From Thelephora terrestris (Eukaryota; Basidiomycota; Agaricomycetes; Thelephorales; Thelephoraceae), in the NCBI GenBank assembly GCA_015956445.1, contig WIUZ02000002.1:2356001-2420000 (forward strand): a DNA stretch of 64,000 nt. The letters run 5' to 3'. Position 1 is the first letter of the stretch. Every line of letters starts with the position of its first letter. Below, one piece after another: positions 55,944 to 64,000 of this stretch. The translations under genes were made by a program, and so were the position numbers. Under the pieces are notes generated by a model. It was not told where the DNA came from and ran no database searches. It was given only the letters and a program-made list of their open reading frames with translations.

Positions 55944-58468
55944 TCAACTCAAGTAGGAAGAAGGTCGCTTTGACCAGTCACCTGGTGATGGAATCGACGC
56001 AGGAGGTATGTGGGGTGGTGACCCAGCTTCGGCATCTCTCTTCACTCGATCTCTCGCTCTTCCTCCAGCCGTGTCCCTCTCGAACGAAGACGCGTGCGTC
56101 GCACTCACACTCGAGGAGTTGGACGAGGTGCTAGCCACCCGATTTCCGCTACCACCTGTCTGATTCGGGTAGTTCGTAGAAGGACCGATACGAGGCACAG
56201 AGGAAGGTCCACTGGAACGAGGGGAAAGTTGTCCTGGGTGGGGTGCAGGAGGAGGTATGGGGTAGCTGAACTGGTTAGCCCGAATCTCGGCTGGGGAGCC
56301 ATTCTGACGTGGTGGATAGTGTCCAAACCCCCCGGGACCACGTGACGGAGGGGACGGCGATGGCGACTGACCGGGGTGTGGGGGATGGTCGTAACTGCTT
56401 CCAGCCTCTGGTGGGGTGTCAATGAAAGGTTCGTTGAATGTAGCACGCCGGAGCGAAGGCACGTGAGGAGATGGGTGTATTCCACGGCCGGGTGGTGGGG
56501 GCGTGCCACCTTCCTGCTTCATTCCCTGAAAGCCCTTGTCCTTTCGCCTCTTATTACCAGAACCGCCCTCTTTTTTCGCCCGAGAACGAGCATATCGTAA
56601 TCCACACCTAAAAAGGAGATGAGATAATGACCTGTCAAGATGACGCATCAAAGCTTACGCGTTGCACAGATCCTTCTTTCCGCTTGGTCCCTTCCTCCAC
56701 TCGGGGCTTTGAGTCACCTTACAACTAGAGCACTTCTGAATCCCGACAGGTGGTTTCCCAGTACTTCTTCCGCCAGTGCCATATTGGTCTCGAGCCGAGC
56801 CCCGTCGCTGGCCAGACCTCGGAGGCGGAACATCGCTCGCTGAACCCCCGTCGCTTCCGTGGCCTTCCCCACCCGCCTGGGAGTAGTTGTTATATGGCGT
56901 GATTGATCGCGGGTGAGAGGGATCAAGGTTGTATGATGGTGGCTGAGATGACCACGTGTGCTGATTTGGATGATCAGAGGGGTACATCCCTGAGCGGACA
57001 TTGCTTGTTGAAGGGGCAACGGAGGAAGAGGGCCATTCGTGTCCGTACTGTCCATTCGCGACTTCGGGCCATTGCTGGTTGGGGTGGAATGCACCAGCGG
57101 GATGAGGCCCGGAACCCATCTGAACGTAATTGTACGGCGGGGCGCCAGACATCGGAGGTACGTCGTAATTACTGTTTGGGTCATAGATCGGCTGCGAGTG
57201 GGGCGGGTAGTGCGACGGGTACCCGACAGGGTGGCCGTTAGCTTGCGGGTCACGGGGGTACGCGTCGACTTTGTGGCAAGCAAAGATTATCGCGCCTTAA
57301 TCATAAATGAGGAGTTGTCCGAGAGACTCAGAGTGATTAGGACTGACCATATGGAATAAAAATGCTTTCAACCTGCTTGTGTCCTTCGGGTCCCATATAT
57401 ATTGGTTGCAAAGCCTTGTAACGCCTGGTGCAACTCGTCTTGGCATCGCTTCCGTGTACGGTATTGTCGATCTGGACCTCCTCCGCCAATTTGGCAAAGT
57501 CGCGAGAGGTTGGCCCGTCAGTCGAGCCATCAGGTGGCCAGCTCATCCATAATGGGCGTTCGGGACGGTTCAAAAGGATTTGAAACACGCGACGCATGTT
57601 CCCAGGGTTCGGAACGTGTTCTCCTAGCCTTTGGTACAACAACTGGGCCTGATTGGAATCCATTACTGGAGTTCCGCACCAATTGGTCCACAAGGACTTT
57701 TGTTGCTCGTTGTTGTCGTCGACGGGGTTGATATCGGCAACGGCGTGGATAAAGCACAAGACAAGGCCCTCGGCGGCCCAGTTGATTACAATATCCACGG
57801 CCATGTAGTTTTGGTCCAAAGCGATTTTATCCACATCTGTGAATGTAGCGGGAGTTCCACGGAAGCCCAATTCCCGACGGACACGAGAAAGGCGTGAAAA
57901 CCGCACCCTGGAAAGGAAAGGTGGAGTCAGTGGACGATTACGTAGCGCCGAAGAAGAAGATAGGGGGTGAAATCGGGAAGGCGAATACAGACCGTGTTAC
58001 GCTTCCATGGAGAGTCCTACTTTCCAAAACGCTTCCCAGGTCCTGTTTGGCGGACTTTTGCTCATCGGGATGGACGAAATTTATCAGGGTCTTGCCGATG
58101 AGGAGGTCAGCCTGCTCAGCGAGATGACTTTGTAACACAGGGTCGAGATACAAAAAGTTGAGGTCTGCGGACAAAAGTGCCCAGTCTATAGGGGTAAAGA
58201 AGTCAAGGACGGAGAATAGGCGACGTTGATCAACCGAACGATCGATTGAATCGATTGAACGATCGTACGGAGACAGGGAAAGCTACTTACAGCACCGAGT
58301 CTCGCCAACTTTTGGCAACACATTGGTTGGACGATCGACGGGTTGAGACACGTTTGTGGCAGAGTTGTTGGTAAGATTCGGGTCAAAGGGGGGCGTCGAG
58401 TTTGACGCAACGCGAGGGTTTGGAGGCGCTGGAGAGGTGTTGCGTGCGGATTCGGAGTTCCGGGGCAT
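55944..58468 (-). CDS. wc-2: WC-2-like PAS/GATA zinc-finger transcription factor
   Basis: Five exons (58468-58291, 58185-57993, 57907-57348, 57295-56659, 56607-55944) close to 743 residues. Residues about 60-330 form a PAS-type region: LSADLNFLYLDPVL, LIGKTLINFVHPDEQKSAKQ, VRFSRLSRVRRELG and a closing strand QVESIFIPYG-GAIIFACHK. A Pro/Gln/Ser-rich linker is followed by one GATA finger (CSSCKVTQSPEWRKGPSGKK, then DLCNA-CGLRYARSRAKKEGG), with four Cys spaced CxxC-x18-CxxC and an intron inside it. A Pro/Ser-rich tail ends the protein. WC-2 pairs with the LOV photoreceptor WC-1 to drive blue-light responses and fruiting in basidiomycetes. There is no LOV Cys motif, as expected for WC-2. A 5'-UTR intron is likely (TTTCCACAG near 58506). 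Another PAS/GATA paralogue cannot be excluded. Confidence 0.85.
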
Positions 58469-59376
58469 GTTGTTGAGAGTTTGGGATACGAGAGGCTCGT
58501 TCACAGCTGTGGAAAGAGAGAGATGATGGATGAGCGAAGTCAAGTTTGGGATGACTAAAAAGGGTTGGTTACAAAAAAGTTGTGGGAGCCGCGGTCCAAG
58601 TCGCGAGAATTGTGGTCGGGTGGAGCGAAAAGATCAAGAGAAATGCGCTTGGGAGAGTAAGGAGAAGGAGAAAAAGAGGAGAGCTGGTGTTTTGGATTCG
58701 AGTAAGTGGGCGATCACCGGCACGGTGGACGAAGGGGTGGTCGGTATATGGTGATGATGGGTGCTTTAAAACCGTGGTCTTCGAGTAGCAGACGTGTCTG
58801 CCGTCAGAATGGTCAGCAAGACGGGGCGAGGATGGAGGAAGGGGGAGAAGGGGAGGAGGGGGTGTACAGAGGCAAGGGCGAACGGACAGAGAGTGTGTCA
58901 CACACTGTCCCCAATATGGCAGCTGCCGATCGGTCCCTCAATCGATTGCCCGGAACACCAGACAAACAAAATCCATTTTTCTCTTTCTTGTCCGGAGGAA
59001 GACGTAGCTAAGATGTATAGAAATTGACTGAAACTTGCACGGCCCACTTCTCCAGGGCGGTGCAATCATTGGGAGGGAAATCACGAGTCGATAGCCGTGA
59101 ATTGGCTAGTCGTTTGCGTCGGAACGAGTGCTCCAGGGGTGAGAATACCCGACCCATGCGGTCCGTGCGCACCGAAATACAGAAAGCTAAGCCTCGGAAG
59201 GGCGACGGAGAAGGAATACTGAAAATCCCTCCACTGTGTGTTGCCCGTCAAGCTCATCCCCAACCCCCGTTTCCTCCGCCCACGTGTCTACCGAACCCAG
59301 GGTTTTCGCTCTCGATCGCTTTAGATCGCATTCACCCACCACCTCCCCAATCGAAGTCAGCAGCTCTCATCCAAAA
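58469..59376. other. Divergent promoter region
   Basis: Lies between the WC-2-like gene (minus) and the ankyrin gene (plus). It probably contains the WC-2 5' leader and its intron. No gene supported. Confidence 0.5.
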
Positions 59377-60361
59377 ATGGCCCGCCAAAAAAAGAACATC
59401 TGGGTCGCCGCAGGGGACGGGGACTTGGATGAAGTCCAGGCTAGTGTCGCCGTTTCCTCGCCGATTTTTTTTGCAACCGCGCGATCAATCTGACCTTTCG
59501 CTGTTTTAAAGGAATTGATTGAAAAGCAAGGTCGCGAGGATTCTCGGTTGCACAATTCCCACATCTCTTATCTATCAGTCTAGGCTTATCTCCAAATGCC
59601 CCTGACCAAAACACATACACACCGATGTGAGAGCAGGTTTTGGTTAATTGGGATCCTTCTAATGTACACACTGATACCAGGCATGCCGCCGCCTCCTACG
59701 GCCACATCGAGATCCTGGAGTATCTGATCTCTCAAGGTGTCTCTCACCCCTCTGCTAGCCAATCCTCCTCGTCCACGTCTCTAACCAAACCATAGGAGGG
59801 AACGTAAATGTAACCGACGAAGACGGAGATACGCCACTCTACGCCGCCGAAAACGTCGAGACCGCCCAGTGGTTAATCAATCACGGCGCAACCGTCGACA
59901 TCCGGAACTCCGAAGAAATATCGGTAAGCCTTCCACTCATATCACCCCACCCCAACGATCCACGTTCGACGATCCCTCGGTGGCTGATCGAATGAAAAAA
60001 GCCAATCGAGCATCTAGAAGAAGAGTTTCCCGCCGTAGCTGCATATTTACGATCGATCTCGAATTCCGATCAGCGTCCATCTCAAGACGATCGACAAGAC
60101 ATTCGTGAACAACCTTCTCAGCATACTCAGAACATCGCTTCCGAGTTTTTGACATCTGGGCTCTTGTCGACCGTACAGGAAATCATGGAGCGTTCCGAGA
60201 GGGAGGGCACAGACCCCGATGAAGAGTTGCGAGCGGCGGTCGGTAGAACGGTCATCGATGGTGTCATAACAGGCTTTGATCTTGGCGAAGCTGCTAACGC
60301 GTCCCGTCGGGAAGATGATGGGCACGATGGGGCAAAACGTCCCAGGATGGGCGGGACCTAA
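59377..60361 (+). CDS. Ankyrin-repeat protein, Yar1-like
   Basis: Six exons (59377-59439, 59512-59530, 59584-59626, 59681-59736, 59796-59923, 60002-60361) give 222 residues. A short lead (MARQKKNIWVAAGDGDLDEV) is followed by ankyrin repeats LSPNAPDQNTYTPMHAAASY, HIEILEYLISQGGNVNVTDE, DGDTPLYAAENVETAQWLIN and HGATVDIRNSEEISPIEHLE. An acidic/helical tail and an Arg/Gly end complete it. The plan (two to three repeats near the N-terminus, about 200 residues, TDEDGDTPL) matches the Yar1 family, chaperones of ribosomal protein Rps3. The first intron starts with GC (CAG|GCTAGT), not GT; this is needed to reach the in-phase ELIEKQ exon. Yar1 identity is probable, not proven. Confidence 0.8.
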
Positions 60362-61024
60362 TACGAGTCTCTAACTGATTGTGTCGCTCTGTGCCGTTCA
60401 GACAACCATATGTAGGACGGCTTTCTCTCTTTGTGAGTCCGTTCGACTCATTTTGCACATTTAAACCTACAGATTGGTTCATTTTGGGATGGGATTGTGC
60501 CCCGGGTTGCCTATAGCCCGTAAACCGACAGCATTTATTCACCAGACATGAGGTTGCGGGTACCCGGGGACACACCGGTGTGCCATGAGGGGCGTGAATT
60601 CAAAACGTTGGGGGAACGATCCAGGTTCTTCCCCTACCGACTACAGAAATTAGGGAAAACTTAAGGGTTGCCAAATTTAAAGGGGCTCACGCGATCTGAT
60701 TCGGACCCTCCATGAGCGGATGCAGCCACAGTATCCATTGCATCGCGAATGGGCCAGATCTTCGGTTGGGCGAATCACCGCTGGAAATAAGCGCAAACGT
60801 ACTCCATATCTTGTATCAAACATAAAAATTGATTGATACATAAGATGAAAGCTATTATGATCTCTCAACCGACTCAACCCGAATCCCGAGCCACTGGAAA
60901 GGGAGGAAGTTGGTATCGAGTTTGATTCCTGGGGCATCACTTTGGACACTAAGCCGTTCTGGCTCTAATAATAAATATCACTCTCGGATACGAACATAAC
61001 GTGCGCAACTGGAATAAGTCCTGG
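60362..61024. other. Intergenic
   Basis: 3' flank of the ankyrin gene and of the convergent decayed gene. No feature recognised. Confidence 0.5.
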
Positions 61025-62163
61025 CTAAGACGATGAGCAGGGTGGCCAATCTGGTTCTCGTGAGCCGTTGATGATTTTGGAAGAAATCCGTTCTGTAAAC
61101 AACATGTGTGTGAGATCGACGAAGACCGTGTCGGTTTTTAGACTTTTGCCTTCGATTTCCAGGATGAGCGGCCAAAAACTGGAAGGGAAGGTCAGGAGCT
61201 GTTGTTACGCAATGAGCAAGCGCCTCAAATGTAATCCGACGAGAATTTGAAGACCGCCACCACCTTCAAACGAGAACGTGTAATCCGGTCCTTCAAACCC
61301 CGTCCAGTTGCCTTGCAGTGCATCGGAAAGACGAATCCCCTCCTCGCCGTGGGCAACGAACTCGATGACCTCAGATCCCGTAAACCGTTCTTGACGTCGT
61401 ATGGATTTGTAGGGCACTTGGGGACCGGATCACACATGATTGGTGGTCCGTGGGCTTGCGCTCGTTCTTGCACCTCTGGCTGGCGCTTCGCCAATCGAGC
61501 GCTCTGCGAGAAAGTTTCTTGGTGAGGCGGATAGTCGCACTGGAGCACGGGTCATGATCGCTTTCGGGAAACGTGTAGTGCCTCGAGAATCAACAACCTG
61601 GAGTCCGCCAGAGAAGATGCCTGCTATGCTTGGACCACCAGTGATAAGTAAATCATGCACCTGTGACGTTTTCATCGGCGGTGCAAGTAAACCAGGGAGT
61701 TGCCATACTTACAATTGGGATCAGGTGCCAACTTTTGTCCTGTGACGCTTTCATCAAAAGTGCAAGTAAAACAGCTAGTTGCCGTACTTACCATCGGAAT
61801 CGGGTGCCAACTTTCATCTTGCGAGGGAGGAACACAGGTAGAGTTGCACGTAGCCGTTGTACAGCGAGCTGGGAACCCACCAGGAGAGCGATACGAAGGC
61901 GGATAGAGTGACGCTACGGTGCAAAGATATTGGTTAAGCAATATATGTAACTCCTGGATGAAGGAGTCGGCTATGTGCGGCTGGAGAAGACCCAAGCAAT
62001 CGAATGAGCTTGTGGGGTACCTCCACTCCGGGTCGCGCAGGTATCGGTCAAACAAATGTTGTGACTCTTGGACTGTATCAGATTCGTACGACTGGAGGGA
62101 ATCAGGGCTGTTGGGTGGTAGATCACTGTATGTAGCGGCTGGGGTCCAAGCCTGCTGGAACAA
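61025..62163 (-). pseudogene. Unknown family member P1, frame-broken
   Basis: Reading from 62163: NSPDSLQSYESDTVQES, a DPEWRYPTSSFDCLGLLQPH segment, then SQDESWHPIPM at a GTAAGTACGG donor. After an intron: VHDLLITGGPSIAGIFSGGL, PEVQERAQAHGPPI, VIEFVAHGEEGIRLSDAL, WTGFEGPDYTFSF and, at the end, LEIEGKSLKTDTVFVDLTH. The paralogue at 62562-63949 aligns along its whole length. Compared with it, P1 has four instead of five G at 61420-61423, which shifts the frame. It also lacks the GT at the last donor (CATTTGAGG against CACGTAAGA). I do not recognise the family. The start exon upstream of 62163 is not identified. It may be a recent pseudogene, or the missing base may be an assembly error. Confidence 0.6.
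61661..61818 (-). repeat. 79-bp tandem duplication across an exon-intron border
   Basis: CTGTGACG(T/C)TTTCATC starts at 61661 and 61740, and the two 79-bp units align throughout. Each contains, on the minus strand, the end of the ...WHPIPM exon, its GTAAGTA(C/T)GG donor and the start of the intron up to a TCACAG acceptor. The duplication is absent from the paralogue at 63300-63400. Confidence 0.8.
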
Positions 62164-62561
62164 AGAAACAGAAGGTTATGAGGAACATCTTCTGGTCACG
62201 ATGAAGCCTGTTCCGACTCATTTTCCCACGAGTAAAATTTGCGTGGGTCCTCTGGCACGGTGATCGAAATTCTGATATAGGCAAGGTAGGAAACATAACT
62301 TGTGTAAGTTGAAAGAGCAGAGTACGCCTTTTCGGGCGTTAAACTACTCTTACAGCACGCAGACACCTACATAATACATCTCTCTAAACAACTAGAATAC
62401 CACGCACGTGCCGGGGCTAGACCCTACGGCCACTGCGCTCCAGAGAACCTTCTGCCACCGAAATCCGCTCGATAGAGAATTCGGGTTGCCACGAGGCCTG
62501 TGAAGCGCGAACCATCCGCGTCAGAAACACATCCTCCAGTGACACGTCTCCCCAGCCACAA
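62164..62561. other. Intergenic between the tandem pair
   Basis: Spacer between the two decayed paralogues. It should hold the promoter and first exon of P1, which I cannot define. Confidence 0.45.
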
Positions 62562-63949
62562 CTAGGGTGGACAGCATCGTGACCGTTCGCCTTCTCTCTC
62601 TGACATGATTACATGAGACGGAAGAGGGTTCGGACCGAAATGTTCCAGGAACTCACCGCTATAAACTTCCTTATGGACTTCGCCACTTCGGATGCCAATT
62701 TGGCCCTTGTAACTGGTTGACGATTTGCGGCGGAGGTCACCGTGTGGACCTGCGATGCATGTGAGATCGACGAGAGTAATCCCAATTTCGTGACTCTTGC
62801 CTTTGATTTCCAGGGTGAACACCCAACGAACTGAGAAGAAGATCAGGGCTATTGGCGCACATTGAGCAAGCGTCTTACGTGTAATCTGAGGAGAATCTGA
62901 AGGCGGCCACCGTCTCCGAACGAAAATGTATCGTGCCGGCCTTCGAAACCTGTCCAGCTGCCTTCCAATGCATCGGAAAGGCGCACTCCCTCCTCGCCGT
63001 TGACGACGAACTCGATGACCTTGGAACCCGTGGGCTGCTCCTGGCGTCGGGCGGATTCGTATGGCTCTTGGGGGACCGGATCACGAGTAATTGGCGGTCG
63101 GCGAGTGTGCGCCTGCTCCTGTACTTCTGTCGGTGTTTCGCCCCCACTTAGGTAATCTAACTGAGCTCTCTGCGATGAGATCTCTTGATAAGACGAACAG
63201 TCGTACTAGAATGCGTCTCGTTAGCGCTTCAAGGGACGTGCAGTGCCTCGAGACGTAACAACCTGGGGTCGGCCCGAGAGAGTCCCTGTAATGCCTGGGC
63301 CGCTAGCAACAAGCAAAGCATGCTCCTGTGATGTTTGTCTCAGTGGTGCGAGTAAATAGGTAGTCGCCGCACTCACCGCTGGGATCGTGTACCAGGTATT
63401 TGGCACGGCATAAGTATCGGCATCAGGAAATTTACAAATGTGCTGATCATGCTGAAACCAGCACGTTAAGCGGGTTTTAGCACGTAAAGCATGTCAAGCA
63501 TGCTGTAAATACAGCACAAGCGGGTTTTTCCAAGCACGTCAAGCACATTTTAGCACTGATTTTATTACATTTTCAGCACAATTAAGCATACAGCACGATC
63601 AGCACATAAGTAAATTTCCCGATGGGCGGGGTTGTACAAAGCGGTTGTGTATTGAGTGGGGAGTGCACCAGGAGAATGATACGAAAGTGGTTGGTAAGGT
63701 GTCATTGCACATGGATATTGGGTGAATAATCAACGTAATCCCTGAATGAAGTCGGCTTCACGCGGCTGGAGAAGACTGGGGCCGTCGTGCGCGGGGCATC
63801 TCCACTCCAGGTCGAGTAGGTATTGGTTGCAGAGTCGACATAGCTCCTGGACGGGGTCGATTGTACGCGACTGAAGCGAATCAGAACCATCGGGCGGGGA
63901 ATACCAATGCATGTAGGAGTTGCAGTCCATGACCACCGAAACAGTGGAA
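62562..63949 (-). pseudogene. Unknown family member P2, decayed and element-interrupted
   Basis: A paralogue of the gene at 61025. It keeps DSLQSRTIDPVQELCRL, LDLEWRCPAHDGPSLLQP, ADFIQGLR, then LSYHSPGALPTQYTTALYNP. After the inserted element come NTWYTIPA with a GTGAGTGCGG donor, EVQEQAHTRRPPITRDPVPQ, KVIEFVVNGEEGVRLSDALE and a last exon LEIKGKSHEIGITLVDLT to the stop at 62562. Lesions: two extra bases near 63900 relative to P1 shift the start, a TGA follows GLR (near 63728), and a 204-bp inverted-repeat element sits at 63421-63624. The splice into the last exon also appears out of phase. Function unknown. Confidence 0.6.
63421..63624. mobile_element. 204-bp MITE-like element with terminal inverted repeats
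   Basis: The ends CATCAGGAAATTTAC and GTAAATTTCCCGATG are inverted repeats, and the symmetry extends inward (ATGTGCTGATCATGCTG against its complement). The interior is AGCAC/AAGCA-rich with no coding capacity. It splits the P2 coding frame between ALYNPA and NTWYTIPA, so it is an insertion. Flanking target duplication is at most 2-3 bp (GG/CC) and unclear. The same right terminus and composition occur at 5354-5590. The transposase source is unknown. Confidence 0.7.
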
Positions 63950-64000
63950 CAGAAAGCTGAGGGGAGAACATGGTCTTGAATATCGAGCTTTCTTATACTA

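Overview
The window is nuclear DNA from a filamentous basidiomycete, most likely an Agaricomycete. Genes carry many short introns (about 50-70 nt, GT...AG), including 9- and 10-nt microexons. The gene families are fungal: a WC-2-like PAS/GATA light regulator, Fsh1, Sds22, PRMT5, TFIIIC tau55 and Agaricomycete-type F-box proteins. There are also expanded lineage-specific families (7TM proteins, small GPI-anchored secreted proteins). No bacterial features (operons, Shine-Dalgarno sites, CRISPR) are seen. Most gene models below were spliced by hand; exon borders are given where the reading frame closes.

1-8.5 kb is accessory, decayed DNA. It holds broken retroelement-like coding pieces, an LTR-like promoter stretch, AAGCA-rich short repeats, a perfect 173-bp tandem array of tRNA-Ser(UGA)-like genes, and an F-box pseudogene with one nonsense codon. 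9-13.2 kb is genic: a mitochondrial-type protein, TFIIIC tau55 and a DsbA/FrnE-like oxidoreductase. 15.5-25.5 kb holds three paralogous seven-helix membrane genes around a GIT1-type MFS transporter. 26.8-36 kb holds two paralogous GPI-anchored secreted protein genes. They flank a roughly 1,630-residue acidic repeat protein with about twelve WTPSYSVT-type motifs and a CaaX-like end.

36.5-42.8 kb holds an intact PRMT5 gene, a decayed tandem copy of it lacking the catalytic exons, and a broken membrane-protein gene between them. 42.9-60.4 kb is a dense housekeeping stretch: two unknown proteins, a small heat-shock protein, the Fsh1 serine hydrolase, an unknown protein, an F-box protein, Sds22, an unknown gene sharing its promoter, the WC-2-like factor and a Yar1-like ankyrin protein. 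61-64 kb holds two decayed tandem paralogues of an unknown family; one is interrupted by a 204-bp terminal-inverted-repeat element related to the repeat bordering the tRNA array.

The genes do not form one pathway. The main themes are local tandem duplication followed by decay (tRNA-Ser, 7TM, GPI, PRMT5, the 61-64 kb pair) and short non-autonomous elements landing in duplicated sequence.
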